Assembly: GCF_003990645.1 (NCBI RefSeq)
Contig: NZ_RYZK01000010.1
Location: 95,985-159,984, forward strand
DNA: 64,000 nt
DNA from: Shimia sediminis
GTDB lineage: Bacteria; Pseudomonadota; Alphaproteobacteria; Rhodobacterales; Rhodobacteraceae
Reading direction: 5' to 3'
Shown: in pieces, positions 36,592-45,902 of the stretch
Position numbering within the stretch: position 1 is the stretch's first letter
Layout of the letters: each line of letters begins with the position of its first letter
Program-made: the position numbers and the translations under genes
Notes under the pieces: generated by a model
Seen by the model: only the letters and a program-made list of their open reading frames with translations
What the model was told of the DNA's origin: nothing
Databases searched by the model: none

Positions 36592-37949
36592 CGGCGTGCA
36601 GGTCCTTTACGCTTGCGCTTGCGGCCCTTGCCGGACAGCTGCGACTTTTCGATCAGACCCTCGTACTGATGGGCCAGGAGATGGCTCTGAACCTGTTGGA
36701 TGGTGTCCATTGTCACCGATACAACAATCAGAACCGAGGTCCCGCCAAAATAGAAGGGGATCGCCAGCTGGCCACGCAGAACTTCCGGAAGGAGACAAAC
36801 TGCCGCAAGGTAGGCCGCGCCAACCGCCAGAACGCGGTTCACCACATACTCAAGATACTCGGCGGTCTTCTTGCCGGGGCGGATGCCGGGCACAAAGCCG
36901 TTCTGGTTCTTGAGGTTGTCGGCCACTTCGTCCGGTTTGAACGACACGTTGAAGGTGTAGAAATAGGCGAAGAACACGATCATCAGCGTGAAGAACGCCA
37001 GGTACAGCGGCTGACCCGGGCCAAAGTAGGCGAGGATCGTCGACATGATCGGGCCGGTTGAGGCACCTGAGAAGGTAGAGATCGTGGTCGGCAGCAGCAG
37101 CAGCGACGAGGCAAAGATCGCCGGGATCACGCCCGCGGGGTTCACCTTGACCGGCAGGTGCGACGAGCCACCGTCATAAACCTTCATGCCAACCTGACGG
37201 CGCGGGTACTGAATGTGGATCTTGCGCAGGGCGCGCTCCATGAAGACCACGAAAGCGATCAGCACCACCATCATCACCATCACGCCGATGATCACACCGG
37301 GGCTGATGGCGCCCGAGCGACCGGACACAAAGAACTGGGCCAGCGCGGCGGGAACTTCGGCGATGATGCCGACAAAGATGATCAGCGAAATACCGTTACC
37401 GATGCCGCGTGCGGTGATCTGTTCACCCAGCCACATCAGGAACATGGTGCCACCCACAAGGGTGATCATGCAGGAAATCCGGAAGAACATACCGGGATCG
37501 GTCACCAGTTCGCCGGCCTCGAGCGATACCGCCAGACCGTAGGATTGCAGTGTCGCCAGCGCCACGGTGCCGTAGCGGGTGTATTGGTTGATTTTTTTAC
37601 GCCCCGAGTCGCCCTCTTTCTTGAGCTGCTCAAGTGACGGCACCATCGAAGTCAGAAGCTGCACGATGATCGAGGCCGAGATATAGGGCATGATCCCCAG
37701 AGCAAAAATGCCCATGCGTCCCAGCGCACCGCCGGTAAACATGGTTAGCATACCGCCAATACCGGCCGCCGCATCGTCCATGAATTCGCGCAGGGCCACG
37801 CCGTCAATCCCGGGCACCGGAATAAAGGTGCCAAGACGATAAACGATCAGAAGACCCAGAGTGAACAGGATACGATTGCGAAGATCGGTGGCTTTGGTCA
37901 GAGCGGCCCAGCTTGTGTTGGCCGCCATTTGCTCTGCTGCAGATACCAT
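36588..37949 (-). CDS. secY: Protein translocase subunit SecY
   Basis: The 453-residue protein has ten membrane segments and conserved motifs such as [31 protein letters not shown] and [30 protein letters not shown] near the C terminus. It forms the SecYEG channel. It sits between rplO and adk. The distance to rplO is about 106 bases. Confidence 0.98.
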   Translation of the reverse strand: MVSAAEQMAANTSWAALTKATDLRNRILFTLGLLIVYRLGTFIPVPGIDGVALREFMDDAAAGIGGMLTMFTGGALGRMGIFALGIMPYISASIIVQLLTSMVPSLEQLKKEGDSGRKKINQYTRYGTVALATLQSYGLAVSLEAGELVTDPGMFFRISCMITLVGGTMFLMWLGEQITARGIGNGISLIIFVGIIAEVPAALAQFFVSGRSGAISPGVIIGVMVMMVVLIAFVVFMERALRKIHIQYPRRQVGMKVYDGGSSHLPVKVNPAGVIPAIFASSLLLLPTTISTFSGASTGPIMSTILAYFGPGQPLYLAFFTLMIVFFAYFYTFNVSFKPDEVADNLKNQNGFVPGIRPGKKTAEYLEYVVNRVLAVGAAYLAAVCLLPEVLRGQLAIPFYFGGTSVLIVVSVTMDTIQQVQSHLLAHQYEGLIEKSQLSGKGRKRKRKGPARR

Positions 37950-38055
37950 TCGGATCTCTCTTAAACTGGAAACGCCGCCAAAACCGTTCTCCGGTTCGGC
38001 GGCGTCTGGAAAACTAGAAGTGTATGTAAGGGGCTGCGCGCCCGCTCACAACCTC

Positions 38056-38529
38056 TTATTCTGCCGCAGCCGCGGCAGCCACTTTCAACGAACCGCCTGC
38101 TTTCTCGACAGCTTCAACGGCCGATTTGGACGCACCGGTGACTTCGATGTTCAGCTTGGCGGACACTTCGCCTTTGGCCAGAACACGGATACCGTCCAGT
38201 TTGCGGCGCACAACACCGGTTTCGACCAGCAGGTCTTCGGTGATGATGGCTTTGGCGTCGAGCGTGCCAGCGTCGACGAATTTCTGGATCAGGCCCAGGT
38301 TGATAACGGCAAATTTCTTGCGGTTCGGCTTGTTAAAGCCACGCTTGGGCAGACGTTGGTAGAGGGGCATCTGGCCGCCTTCATACCCTTTGATCGCAAC
38401 ACCCGAACGCGATTTCTGGCCTTTGATACCACGGCCACCGGTTTTACCCTTGCCCGAACCCGGACCACGGCCAACACGTGTGCGTTTCTTGGTTGCGCCG
38501 TCGTTATCGCGCAGTTCATGAAGTTTCAT
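38056..38529 (-). CDS. rplO: 50S ribosomal protein L15
   Basis: The 157-residue protein starts [21 protein letters not shown] and has the glycine-rich [20 protein letters not shown]. It is a late-assembling large-subunit protein. Here it opens its own block; rpmD, its normal neighbour, is 2.65 kb upstream behind a terminator and several unrelated genes. Confidence 0.98.
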   Translation of the reverse strand: MKLHELRDNDGATKKRTRVGRGPGSGKGKTGGRGIKGQKSRSGVAIKGYEGGQMPLYQRLPKRGFNKPNRKKFAVINLGLIQKFVDAGTLDAKAIITEDLLVETGVVRRKLDGIRVLAKGEVSAKLNIEVTGASKSAVEAVEKAGGSLKVAAAAAAE

Positions 38530-38604
38530 TTCGCTTCTCCTTTGCCGGATGTGACCCCCGAAGCGTTAACGGGCCAACCACGGCGTTTCTTGGTTTTGAT
38601 TCTC

Positions 38605-38621
38605 GTGGCGCAAAACGCCAC
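38605..38621. other. Hairpin at the 5' end of the rplO transcript
   Basis: GTGGCG/CGCCAC with a 5-base loop begins about where transcription from the promoter at 38628-38656 should start, so it would be a 5'-terminal hairpin. Confidence 0.5.
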
Positions 38622-38627
38622 CGGGGG

Positions 38628-38656
38628 CGTATAGACGACGCGCAGGACTGATGCAA
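38628..38656 (-). promoter_or_regulatory. Promoter of the rplO-secY-adk block
   Basis: On the minus strand TTGCAT and TATACG are separated by exactly 17 bases. It lies between the divergent cyclase start (38715) and rplO, giving a leader of about 90 bases. Confidence 0.7.
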
Positions 38657-38714
38657 GTACTGTGGTTTCCCGCTTTCCTCTGGGAACGCGACGCAAACTC
38701 TCTACATTCAAGGC

Positions 38715-39854
38715 ATGACATGGAATCACGATGAAGTGACAGGCTGGCTGCTGCATGAAGGTCCCGCGATGCCGCATCTGGAGGCGCTGACCTATGCGCT
38801 GGCCGACAGGTTGTGCGAAGCCGGTGTGCCGCTGTGGCGGTTGCGTATTGCCATGCGGACCACGCATCCGCTGGTCACGGCGATCAGCACCATCTGGGAG
38901 CGCGAGACCGGGCCGCAGCAGGTGTTTGTCAGCCCGCACGGGCTGGAGCAACGCAGCTCATTTGCCGGCAGCCCGATGGCGCAGATTTCACAGACCCGGG
39001 CGCCGGTGCGTCAGGATCTGAGCAAGCTGACCCCCGAACACCACCTGGCCTATCATGAGCTGCGCGAACGGGGGGCAACGGATTACCTGGGCCTTCCGTT
39101 GCCCTATGGCGACCATGTGAGCGGCATCCTGATTGCGGTGACCGATGCGCCCGATGGGTTTACGCAGCACGACGTTGACGGGATGCTGAAGGTCGCGCCG
39201 GTTGTCGCGCCGCTGGTCGAGGTGCGGCGGCTGACGGTGCTTTCAAAGGCGGTGGCGACAACCTATCTGGGTCCCTTGACGGGCCAGAGGGTTTTGGGGG
39301 GCGAGATCACCCGCGGGCATGTTGATCGGCTGGAGGCCGCCATTCTGGTGAGCGATCTGCGGGGTTGGACGCGGCTCAACACCGAACTGCCCGTGGAAGA
39401 GACCGTGTCGATTGCCAATGACTATTTCGACATCGTGGACAGCGCAGTCCGCGCCCATGACGGTGAAATCCTGAAGTTCATGGGCGATGGTGTGCTGGCG
39501 GTGTTTCCTGTGGCCAGCACAGATCGGGCCGAGGCCGCCCGGAATGCGGCAGCAGCGGCGCAGGCGGCGCTGGCCCGGCAAACACCGGACATTCAGTTCG
39601 GCATCGGCCTGCACATCGGCAACGTGCTGTATGGCAACACAGGGTCAGAGCGGCGGCTGGACTTCACGGTGCTGGGGTCGGCGGTCAATCTGGCGGCGCG
39701 GATCGAAGCGCTATGTGGCGAGACGGGTCAGGCGCTGTTGATGTCAGGTGAGATGGCAGGCCTGCTGCAGGAACGCCCCCAAAGCATCGGCTCTTTCGAT
39801 TTGAAGGGGCTGCCGGGGCCGACCGAGATTTTTGCGCCCACCCGGCCCCGGTAA
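38715..39854 (+). CDS. Class III adenylate/guanylate cyclase
   Basis: This 379-residue soluble protein has an N-terminal region of about 200 residues that could be a small-molecule sensor (weakly GAF-like) and a class III cyclase catalytic domain (about 205-379). The metal-binding aspartates are Asp214 (ILVSDLRGWTRLN) and Asp258 (FMGDGVLAVFP); FTVLGSAVNLAARIEAL holds base and transition-state residues. It probably makes cAMP. It is encoded on the opposite strand to the ribosomal genes, in the gap between rpmD and rplO, divergent from rplO. Confidence 0.9.
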   Translation: MTWNHDEVTGWLLHEGPAMPHLEALTYALADRLCEAGVPLWRLRIAMRTTHPLVTAISTIWERETGPQQVFVSPHGLEQRSSFAGSPMAQISQTRAPVRQDLSKLTPEHHLAYHELRERGATDYLGLPLPYGDHVSGILIAVTDAPDGFTQHDVDGMLKVAPVVAPLVEVRRLTVLSKAVATTYLGPLTGQRVLGGEITRGHVDRLEAAILVSDLRGWTRLNTELPVEETVSIANDYFDIVDSAVRAHDGEILKFMGDGVLAVFPVASTDRAEAARNAAAAAQAALARQTPDIQFGIGLHIGNVLYGNTGSERRLDFTVLGSAVNLAARIEALCGETGQALLMSGEMAGLLQERPQSIGSFDLKGLPGPTEIFAPTRPR

Positions 39855-39858
39855 ACGC

Positions 39859-39893
39859 AAAACACGCCCTGCTGGTCTGGCAGAGCGTGTTTT
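39859..39893. terminator. Bidirectional terminator between cyclase and 43-residue ORF
   Basis: AAAACACGC pairs with GCGTGTTTT and an inner CTGC/GGCAG extension closes the loop. It lies 5 bases after the cyclase stop and 32 bases past the stop of the convergent small ORF. Confidence 0.8.
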
Positions 39894-39924
39894 GAAACCT
39901 TTGGGCCGGCGGCCCAGGGCGGGA

Positions 39925-40056
39925 TTACTTGCGCACGTCGTCGCGCAGGTATTCGGTCCAGTGGGGAACGTGCTCTTTGGCAAACAGCGATTTCAGGGAC
40001 TGGCCCAGATCGAAGAGTTTGGCAAAGCGCGGCGCGTGCAAAATAGCCAGTGCCAT
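39925..40056 (-). CDS. Small protein of 43 residues, unknown function
   Basis: A short reading frame starts at ATG 40056 (MALAILHAPRFAKLFDLGQ) and ends YLRDDVRK, with AAAGGT about 8 bases before the start and a terminator-like hairpin after it. The composition is amphipathic and slightly basic. It shares its gap with two DUF1127 mini-genes but lacks their DIGLRR signature. I do not recognise it. The clean RBS, terminator and isolation make it a plausible real gene. Confidence 0.55.
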   Translation of the reverse strand: MALAILHAPRFAKLFDLGQSLKSLFAKEHVPHWTEYLRDDVRK

Positions 40057-40177
40057 GAGTATTTACCTTTTTTGTTGCTTTGTGATCGGTCTGTCATAGG
40101 TCCGCAGCTAAGCCCCGAGAACCTATGAATTTCTCATCCCCGGTTTGCGCAATTTGCATGGGTCGCGATGGTAAAAT

Positions 40178-40211
40178 GAAAAACGCCCCGCCAGAGTCTG
40201 GCAGGGCGTTT
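40178..40211 (-). terminator. Terminator of first DUF1127 gene
   Basis: A 14-base stem (40182-40195 with 40197-40210, one mismatch) is followed on the minus strand by TTTTTCATTTT. Confidence 0.9.
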
Positions 40212-40244
40212 CAATCACCTGGTCAATCACTGGGGAGTGACGGA

Positions 40245-40454
40245 TTACTGACGTGCAGCCTGTGCACAAACCTCGGCAATGTCCGACCGGCGCAGGCCAA
40301 TGTCAGCCAGCTCGCGGTCTGTGAGGTTCGAAAGTTCGTTGTAGGTGCGGTGGAAAGCCGTGCGCTCGGCCCATGTCACGCGCAGGTCTGCGAAAAAGTC
40401 ACGGAAAGCGTTGAAGAAGCCGAATTCTGCGATAGCGATAGTAGCGTTGGTCAT
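40245..40454 (-). CDS. DUF1127 protein (copy 1)
   Basis: This 69-residue protein ends in the DUF1127 arginine-rich motif: TYNELSNLTDRELADIGLRRSDI. DUF1127 proteins are short alphaproteobacterial factors; a few bind RNA or affect sRNA turnover and phosphate or carbon physiology. I chose ATG 40454, which has AAAGGACC upstream. It has its own terminator, so it is a one-gene unit. It is paralogous to the gene at 40747. Confidence 0.9.
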   Translation of the reverse strand: MTNATIAIAEFGFFNAFRDFFADLRVTWAERTAFHRTYNELSNLTDRELADIGLRRSDIAEVCAQAARQ

Positions 40455-40677
40455 GTGTCTGGTCCTTTGGGTGTGCGGTCCGGGGACGAGGTCAACCCGG
40501 GCGATGAGATGAGCCGTTTTGGCTATGACGCCCATTTAGGGTCTGATCTGCACCACAACAACTGATGTTCCGGCAAGCCCGTCATGCACGGATTGCATAA
40601 CATTTAGGCGTTTTGCTAAGTGCCTCGCGCGTTTCAGGATCAGCTTCGTGTCTCAAGGGGGCTTGAGACGCTTCCGG

Positions 40678-40717
40678 CAAAAGAAAACGCCCCGTGGCCA
40701 AGCCATCGGGGCGTTTT
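40678..40717 (-). terminator. Terminator of second DUF1127 gene
   Basis: AAAACGCCCCG pairs perfectly with CGGGGCGTTTT around a 12-base loop with inner TGGC/GCCA; TTTTCTTTTG follows on the minus strand. Confidence 0.9.
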
Positions 40718-40746
40718 CCGTCGCTTGTGCGTGAGTGGGTGACGGA

Positions 40747-40956
40747 TCAGTGCGCGGTGCAGGCGGCGCAGGCGCTTTCGATATCGATGCGGCGCAGGCC
40801 GATATCGTCGAGTTCGCGATCCGACAGGCGCGACAGCTCGCGATAGGTGCGCTTGTAGGCACTGCTTTTCAGCGCGCCACCCAGAAGTGTGTCGAGAATC
40901 GAGTAAATGCGGTACAGCAGACCGGTGCCTGCGGGGGTCGTGGTGATATAAGCCAT
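40747..40956 (-). CDS. DUF1127 protein (copy 2)
   Basis: This 69-residue protein carries the DUF1127 motif TYRELSRLSDRELDDIGLRRIDIE and ends in a small cysteine cluster (CAACTAH). It starts at ATG 40956 with GAAGGAAAC before it and is followed by its own terminator. Copies 1 and 2 are the same length and share the tail motif but differ at the N terminus, so the duplication is old. A possible promoter is TTGTAG-N17-TATCTG at 41027-41055. Confidence 0.92.
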   Translation of the reverse strand: MAYITTTPAGTGLLYRIYSILDTLLGGALKSSAYKRTYRELSRLSDRELDDIGLRRIDIESACAACTAH

Positions 40957-41130
40957 GTGCGTTTCCTTCGGGCGTCTTCCGGGATCTGGGGAATCTCGGG
41001 TGTCATACTTTTGTCATGTTAAGTGGCAGATATGCCTGCCCCTGCCCGGCTACAAGCCAAACTGGCGCAGGGCAGCTATGCACTGAGCGCACATCACAAA
41101 CCCTTGAAAGGCGATCTTCGAGACCCAATG

Positions 41131-41161
41131 AAAAACGCCCCGCAGTTTCCTGCGAGGCGTT
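41131..41161 (-). terminator. Terminator directly after rpmD
   Basis: AACGCCTCGCAG pairs with CTGCGGGGCGTT (one mismatch or wobble) around a 4-base loop, and TTTTTCATTG follows on the minus strand. It lies 23 bases past the rpmD stop and ends the rpmC-to-rpmD block. Confidence 0.93.
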
Positions 41162-41183
41162 GTAATTCCAAGTCCGTTGGGAC

Positions 41184-41372
41184 TTAGCCCTTCTCTTCGA
41201 TGATCTCGACGAGGTGGGGGATCTTGTTGACCATGCCGCGGACCGAAGGGGTGTCTTCCAGTTCACGGGTGCGGTTCATCTTGTTCAGGCCCAGACCGAT
41301 CAGCGTGGCACGCTGTTCTGCGGGGCGACGGATCGGCGAGCCGACCTGTTTGACAACGATGGTTTTAGCCAT
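41184..41372 (-). CDS. rpmD: 50S ribosomal protein L30
   Basis: The 62-residue protein starts [17 protein letters not shown] and has [21 protein letters not shown], the L30 signature. It is the last gene of the rpmC block. Unusually the next downstream feature is a terminator, not rplO. Confidence 0.98.
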   Translation of the reverse strand: MAKTIVVKQVGSPIRRPAEQRATLIGLGLNKMNRTRELEDTPSVRGMVNKIPHLVEIIEEKG

Positions 41373-41384
41373 GTCTCGCTCTCC

Positions 41385-41954
41385 TTACGCTTCAGCGGCT
41401 TCAGGTGCCGGTGCGTCATCCTTTTTCAGGATGTCGGCAACTTTTTTGCCACGACGTGCGGCAACCTGACGGGGGCTGCTTTCTTTCTGCAGACCGTCGA
41501 TGGTGGCGCGGATCATGTTGTAGGGGTTCTGCGAACCGATCGATTTCGACACAACATCTTTGATGCCGAGCATTTCGAAAACGGCACGCATCGGACCACC
41601 TGCGATGATCCCGGTACCTTCTGGTGCGGTACGCATGACCACTTTACCGGCGCCGTGACGGCCTTCGATGTCGTGGTGCAGAGTACGACCTTCGCGCAGC
41701 GGCACGCGGATCATCTGACGCTTGGCTTGCTCGGTGGCTTTGCGAATGGCCTCGGGGACCTCTTTCGCTTTACCTTTGCCGAAGCCTACGCGGCCTTTTT
41801 GATCGCCTACGACAACCAGAGCAGCAAAGCCGAAGCGCTTACCACCTTTTACGGTTTTCGAAACACGGTTGATCGCAACGAGACGATCGGCGAATTCCGG
41901 AGTTTCTTCTTCGCGGTTGCGACCACGACCCCGGCGGTTTTCACGTTCTGCCAT
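41385..41954 (-). CDS. rpsE: 30S ribosomal protein S5
   Basis: The 189-residue protein has [26 protein letters not shown] and the S5 C-terminal [19 protein letters not shown]. It helps decoding fidelity and mRNA helicase activity. A GC hairpin lies in the 109-base gap to rplR. Confidence 0.98.
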   Translation of the reverse strand: MAERENRRGRGRNREEETPEFADRLVAINRVSKTVKGGKRFGFAALVVVGDQKGRVGFGKGKAKEVPEAIRKATEQAKRQMIRVPLREGRTLHHDIEGRHGAGKVVMRTAPEGTGIIAGGPMRAVFEMLGIKDVVSKSIGSQNPYNMIRATIDGLQKESSPRQVAARRGKKVADILKKDDAPAPEAAEA

Positions 41955-42035
41955 ATCGGCATTCCTTTCTGACTGGCGCTTGGCGCCGTTAATTCAATCC
42001 TGGTGGACCCCGTTGCCGGAGCCCCCGGATCATCG

Positions 42036-42055
42036 GGGGGACGGTGCCGTCCCCC
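42036..42055. other. GC hairpin between rplR and rpsE
   Basis: GGGGGACGG pairs perfectly with CCGTCCCCC with a minimal loop. It is followed by a second CCCCCGG/CCGGGGG-like dyad and no U-run, so it is likely a processing or attenuation element rather than a terminator. Confidence 0.55.
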
Positions 42056-42063
42056 TCAGGTTC

Positions 42064-42423
42064 TTAGATCTTCAGGCCACCTTCACGCGCAGCGTCGGCG
42101 ACAGCCTTCACTTTGCCGTGGAAGAGGAAACCACCGCGATCGAAGTATGCTTCGGTCACGCCGGCTTTGGCGGCACGTTCGGCGATAGCTGCGCCAACTT
42201 TGGCTGCCGCTTCTACGCTGTTCTTGCCAACAAAGCCGAGGTCTTTTTCCAGGGTGGATGCTGCTGCAAGGGTCACGCCGTTCACATCGTCGATCAGCTG
42301 AGCGCTGATGTTCTTGTTCGAACGGTGTACCGAAAGACGCGGACGTCCTGCGTTGACCTTGCGAAGCTTGTTCCGGACGCGCAGACGGCGCTTCAGAAAC
42401 AGGGTTCTTTTGCTGTTTGCCAT
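42064..42423 (-). CDS. rplR: 50S ribosomal protein L18
   Basis: The 119-residue protein starts [22 protein letters not shown] and has [20 protein letters not shown] and [19 protein letters not shown]. It binds 5S rRNA in the central protuberance. It is 11 bases after rplF. Confidence 0.98.
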   Translation of the reverse strand: MANSKRTLFLKRRLRVRNKLRKVNAGRPRLSVHRSNKNISAQLIDDVNGVTLAAASTLEKDLGFVGKNSVEAAAKVGAAIAERAAKAGVTEAYFDRGGFLFHGKVKAVADAAREGGLKI

Positions 42424-42434
42424 TTGTCTGGTCC

Positions 42435-42968
42435 TTACTTCTTCTTGCCTTCCTTGCGGAAGATATACTCGTCTTTGTACTTGATGCCTTTGCCTTTATA
42501 GGGCTCGGGCTTGCGCCATTCGCGGATGTTGGCCGCAACCTGGCCGACGAGTTGTGCGTCGGTGCCTTCAACGATGATCTGAGTGGGCTTTGGTGCGGTC
42601 ACGGTGATACCGGCCGGCACTTCAAAGTTCACTTCGTGGCTGAGACCGAGCGACAGTTTCAGGACAGTGCCCTGCATCTGCGCACGATAACCAACACCGT
42701 TGATCTCAAGCTCTTTCTTGAAGCCCTCGGTGCACCCCTGGACCATGTTGGCCACAACGGTGCGTGACATGCCCCACTGTTGACGTGCGCGCTTGGACGA
42801 ACCACGCGGAGTCACGGTCACAGCGTTGTCTTCCACAGCAATCGTGACATCGTCAGTTGCGGTGAAGGACTGGGTGTCTTTCGGACCTTTGATTTCGATC
42901 GTCTGACCGGAGACAGAAGCAGTTACGCCGCTGGGCAGATCGACTGGACGTTTACCAATACGAGACAT
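42435..42968 (-). CDS. rplF: 50S ribosomal protein L6
   Basis: The 177-residue protein starts [21 protein letters not shown] chose ATG 42968, with TAAGGAGAAGCAG just upstream; a longer in-frame version reaching 43034 would run into rpsH. C-terminal [19 protein letters not shown] is diagnostic. It is a large-subunit protein near the sarcin-ricin loop. Confidence 0.98.
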   Translation of the reverse strand: MSRIGKRPVDLPSGVTASVSGQTIEIKGPKDTQSFTATDDVTIAVEDNAVTVTPRGSSKRARQQWGMSRTVVANMVQGCTEGFKKELEINGVGYRAQMQGTVLKLSLGLSHEVNFEVPAGITVTAPKPTQIIVEGTDAQLVGQVAANIREWRKPEPYKGKGIKYKDEYIFRKEGKKK

Positions 42969-42978
42969 CTGCTTCTCC

Positions 42979-43368
42979 TTAGAAGACGGTGCAGAGCACT
43001 TCGCCACCAACATTGTTGGCACGTGCGCTTGCATCCGACATCACACCCTTGGGGGTGGAGACAATCGACACACCGAGGCCCTGACGGACAACGGGGATGT
43101 CATTGACGCCCATGTACACGCGACGACCGGGTTTCGAGACCCGTTTCACTTCGCGAATGACAGGAGTGCCTTCGTAGTATTTCAGGCTGATTTCAAACGC
43201 CGGATGGCCGTTTTCTTCAGACTTTTCGTAGCCGCGGATGTAGCCTTCGTCGGCCAGTACATCCAGAACCCAGCCGCGCAGTTTCGACGCAGGCGTCGAC
43301 ACGGTCGACTTGCCACGCATCTGGCCGTTGCGGATACGGGTCAGCATGTCAGCGATAGGATCGTTCAT
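42979..43368 (-). CDS. rpsH: 30S ribosomal protein S8
   Basis: The roughly 129-residue protein starts [20 protein letters not shown] and ends [18 protein letters not shown], end to end S8. In E. coli S8 also represses spc operon translation. It is between rpsN and rplF, with 10 to 12 base gaps. Confidence 0.98.
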   Translation of the reverse strand: MNDPIADMLTRIRNGQMRGKSTVSTPASKLRGWVLDVLADEGYIRGYEKSEENGHPAFEISLKYYEGTPVIREVKRVSKPGRRVYMGVNDIPVVRQGLGVSIVSTPKGVMSDASARANNVGGEVLCTVF

Positions 43369-43380
43369 TTCTGTCTCTCC

Positions 43381-43686
43381 TTACCAGCTCGATTTGACCA
43401 TGCCGGGGATCTGGCCATTCGAGCCCAGTTCCCGCAGTGCAATCCGGGAGACCTTCAGCTTACGATAGTAAGCGTGGGGACGACCGGTCAGCTGGCAGCG
43501 GTTGTGAAGACGGGTTGCCGACGAGTTGCGCGGCAGTTTCGCCAGTTTCAGACGCGCTTTGAAACGCTCTTCCATCGGGCGGGCTTCGTCAGTTGCGATT
43601 TCTTTCAGCTCGGCGCGTTTGGCAGCGTATTTCTCCACCAGGCGCTGACGCTTTTTCTCGCGTTCGATCATTGCTTTTTTAGCCAT
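43381..43686 (-). CDS. rpsN: 30S ribosomal protein S14
   Basis: The 101-residue protein starts [20 protein letters not shown] and has [25 protein letters not shown]. It is the long, zinc-free form (no CxxC pair). It sits in the 30S head. Confidence 0.98.
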   Translation of the reverse strand: MAKKAMIEREKKRQRLVEKYAAKRAELKEIATDEARPMEERFKARLKLAKLPRNSSATRLHNRCQLTGRPHAYYRKLKVSRIALRELGSNGQIPGMVKSSW

Positions 43687-43703
43687 GTCTTTTTCCTTCC
43701 CGA

Positions 43704-44264
43704 TTACGCGTTGAAGGGCATGTTGAAAGCTTTCAACAGGCTCTTGGCTTCGGCATCGGTTTCAGCGGTGGTGGCAATTACGATGTCCATGCCCCAGTTC
43801 TCATCAACTTTATCAAAGTCGATTTCCGGGAACACGATGTGCTCTTTCAGACCGGTGGCAAAGTTGCCGCGGCCATCAAAGCTCGGCTTCACACCACGGA
43901 AGTCGCGGATGCGGGGCATCGCGATGGTGATCAGACGATCAAGGAATTCGTACATGCGGTCACCGCGCAGGGTCACCTTGGCACCCATCGGCATGCCTTC
44001 GCGAACGCGGAAGCCTGCAATGGAGTTCTTTGCCGTGGTGGTCAGCGCCTTTTGACCCGCGATCAGGGTCAGGTCGGCCTGAGCGGACTTGGCTTTCTTG
44101 CTGTCACGAACAGCCGCACGACCACAACCGATGTTCAGAACGATTTTCTCCAGCTTGGGGATCATCATGTCGTTCTTGTAGCCAAACTCTTCTTTCAGAG
44201 CGGCACGGATGGTGTCTTTGTACGCGGCCTTGAGACGCGGGGTGTAGTCAGTGTTATCAAGCAT
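43704..44264 (-). CDS. rplE: 50S ribosomal protein L5
   Basis: The 186-residue protein starts [20 protein letters not shown] and has [13 protein letters not shown] and [20 protein letters not shown]. It binds 5S rRNA. Its ATG overlaps the end of rplX by 8 bases. Confidence 0.98.
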   Translation of the reverse strand: MLDNTDYTPRLKAAYKDTIRAALKEEFGYKNDMMIPKLEKIVLNIGCGRAAVRDSKKAKSAQADLTLIAGQKALTTTAKNSIAGFRVREGMPMGAKVTLRGDRMYEFLDRLITIAMPRIRDFRGVKPSFDGRGNFATGLKEHIVFPEIDFDKVDENWGMDIVIATTAETDAEAKSLLKAFNMPFNA

Positions 44265-44568
44265 CGATCACATCTCCCGTGGTCTTGGCGAAACGAACCT
44301 TTTTGTCACCTTCAATTTTGAAGCCAACGCGGGTGGGTTTGCCGTTTGCATCAACAAATGCCAGGTTCGACAGGGCGATCGGCATCGCTTTGGGGATGCG
44401 GCCACCTTGGTCGGTTTGCGACTGGCGGGTGTGGCGGATGGCGATGTTCAGACCGTCAACAACGGCTTTGCCAGCTTTGGGATCAACTGAAGAGATTGTA
44501 CCCTCTTTACCTTTGTCCTTGCCGGCCAGAACGACAACCTTGTCGCCTTTTTTTAGTTTGGCAGCCAT
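44257..44568 (-). CDS. rplX: 50S ribosomal protein L24
   Basis: The 103-residue protein has the KOW motif in [20 protein letters not shown] and ends [16 protein letters not shown]. It initiates 50S assembly. It starts one base after the rplN stop. Confidence 0.98.
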   Translation of the reverse strand: MAAKLKKGDKVVVLAGKDKGKEGTISSVDPKAGKAVVDGLNIAIRHTRQSQTDQGGRIPKAMPIALSNLAFVDANGKPTRVGFKIEGDKKVRFAKTTGDVIDA

Positions 44569-44569
44569 C

Positions 44570-44938
44570 TTACAGCACCTCCGGGGCGAGCGAGATGATT
44601 TTCATGAAGTTCTTGGCGCGCAGCTCGCGAACAACCGGCCCGAAGATACGGGTGCCGACAGGCTCGTTTGAGTTATTCAGAATAACGGCTGCGTTGCGAT
44701 CAAAGCGGATCGCGGTGCCATCTTCACGACGGACTTCTTTTGCGGTGCGTACGACGACGGCCTTGCGGACATCCCCTTTTTTAACGCGACCACGCGGAAT
44801 GGCTTCCTTGACCGAGACGACGATGATGTCGCCCACGGATGCGTATTTACGCTTGGAACCACCCAGCACCTTGATGCACTGAACACGGCGAGCGCCGCTG
44901 TTGTCAGCAACATCCAGGTTGGTTTGCATCTGGATCAT
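44570..44938 (-). CDS. rplN: 50S ribosomal protein L14
   Basis: The 122-residue protein starts [21 protein letters not shown] and ends [12 protein letters not shown]. It contacts 16S rRNA across the subunit interface. It is separated from rpsQ by 100 bases, which is longer than the other gaps in this block, but I see no terminator there. Confidence 0.98.
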   Translation of the reverse strand: MIQMQTNLDVADNSGARRVQCIKVLGGSKRKYASVGDIIVVSVKEAIPRGRVKKGDVRKAVVVRTAKEVRREDGTAIRFDRNAAVILNNSNEPVGTRIFGPVVRELRAKNFMKIISLAPEVL

Positions 44939-45038
44939 GTGGTTTCTCCCGACCTTTGGGGCGCCGATGCGTGGCGTAGCCCCCAGGGTTTCGACTAACT
45001 GTTAAGTCAAGTCGCTATGGGAGCCTCTTGCGAGACTC

Positions 45039-45269
45039 TTAAGCTTCCAGAACTTCCCAGCGTTTGGTTTTCGAACGCGGTGCGCATTCGATAATGCGAA
45101 CAGAATCGCCAACTTTGTAGGCGTTGTTCTCATCGTGAGCCCGGTACTTCTTGGACTTACGAATGGTTTTCTTCAGAACCGGGTGGGTGAAGCGGCGTTC
45201 GACCGACACGGTGACTGTTTGGGCGTTGGCATCCGAGGTTACGGTGCCAGTCAGAATACGTTTGGGCAT
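45039..45269 (-). CDS. rpsQ: 30S ribosomal protein S17
   Basis: The 76-residue protein starts [21 protein letters not shown] and has [21 protein letters not shown]. It is a primary 16S rRNA-binding protein. It is 14 bases after rpmC. Confidence 0.98.
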   Translation of the reverse strand: MPKRILTGTVTSDANAQTVTVSVERRFTHPVLKKTIRKSKKYRAHDENNAYKVGDSVRIIECAPRSKTKRWEVLEA

Positions 45270-45283
45270 CTATTCGGCTCCTC

Positions 45284-45484
45284 TTACTCAGCTGCGCTTT
45301 TGGCTTTTTCGTTCAGGATCGTCTTGACACGCGCGGCGGCACGACGTGCCTCGCGAATGCGCGACGCGTTTTCCAGTTGGCCGGTGGCCTGTTGGAAACG
45401 CAGGTTGAACGATTCTTTCTTCAGATTGGCCAGCTCTTCACGAAGCTGATCCGGCGTTTTTTCACGCAGTTCATTGGCGTTCAT
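45284..45484 (-). CDS. rpmC: 50S ribosomal protein L29
   Basis: The 66-residue protein starts [21 protein letters not shown] and has [20 protein letters not shown]29 lies at the polypeptide exit tunnel. It opens a transcription unit here, with its own promoter at 45607-45635. Its normal upstream partner rplP is 5.8 kb away. Confidence 0.98.
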   Translation of the reverse strand: MNANELREKTPDQLREELANLKKESFNLRFQQATGQLENASRIREARRAAARVKTILNEKAKSAAE

Positions 45485-45606
45485 GCGCCTTTTCCTTTCT
45501 CATACATCAGAAGGCCCCCTGGGTATGTGAGGGGTGACCTTTGACCTGATGGACAAATTGCAAACACACGAATCCCGTCCGTAGACAGGAATCCGCGAGA
45601 TGGCGG

Positions 45607-45635
45607 CTTATACGGCTGGCATAGGGGGATGGCAA
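45607..45635 (-). promoter_or_regulatory. Promoter of the rpmC-to-rpmD block
   Basis: On the minus strand TTGCCA and TATAAG are separated by exactly 17 bases, leaving a leader of about 115 bases before rpmC. It is the best -10 among the ribosomal promoters seen here. Confidence 0.78.
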
Positions 45636-45710
45636 GGGAAAGTTTGGCGTAGACAAAAGCGCGGTGTTCCAGTGCAATTTTGGCTGCGCACCCTACGGAT
45701 TTGATGGCCT

Positions 45711-45730
45711 CATTATCGATATCGATAGGT
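45711..45730. promoter_or_regulatory. 20-base dyad, copy 1 (upstream of rpmC promoter)
   Basis: CATTATCGATATCGATAGGT has a perfect 14-base palindromic core TATCGATATCGATA. The same 20 bases occur at 47439-47458. Its centre is about 85 bases upstream of the rpmC -35. Read on the minus strand it begins ACCT and has the length and near CT-N12-AG layout of a lux box (AA instead of AG), so it may be a binding site of the adjacent LuxR-type proteins. Confidence 0.6.
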
Positions 45731-45865
45731 AGTCGCAAAGAATAACGCTGGATAATCTGTCACTGACGCTGGGGTTCCCCAACTCCCGCTCAACTTCCGG
45801 CAGCCCAATGCCATCCCGCAAGTCTGCTCGGACTATATTTTTAGTACCAAACTATTTTTTCGATC

Positions 45866-45895
45866 TGTCGTGGCTTCCGTTTCGGAGCCACGACA
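45866..45895 (-). other. 30-base hairpin after luxR copy 1
   Basis: TGTCGTGGC pairs with GCCACGACA, with an inner TCCG/CGGA and a TTT loop. It begins 7 bases past the stop. No U-run follows on the minus strand (GATCGAAAAAATAG), so termination is uncertain. A near-identical hairpin follows copy 2. Confidence 0.75.
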
Positions 45896-45902
45896 ATTTC
45901 GC

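Larger units (their letters stand above)
45485..45902 (-). other. rpmC upstream region
   Basis: This 418-base stretch has no gene. From left to right it contains the rpmC leader, the rpmC promoter (45607-45635), the 20-base dyad (45711-45730), and the 3' hairpin of luxR copy 1 (45866-45895). The part from 45711 to the gene end is duplicated behind luxR copy 2. Confidence 0.8.

Noticed and set aside
45711-45730. Calling the dyad a proven lux box
   Set aside because: It has the right length and partial CT-N12-AG layout but the last base pair differs and no binding data exist. I keep it as a candidate only.
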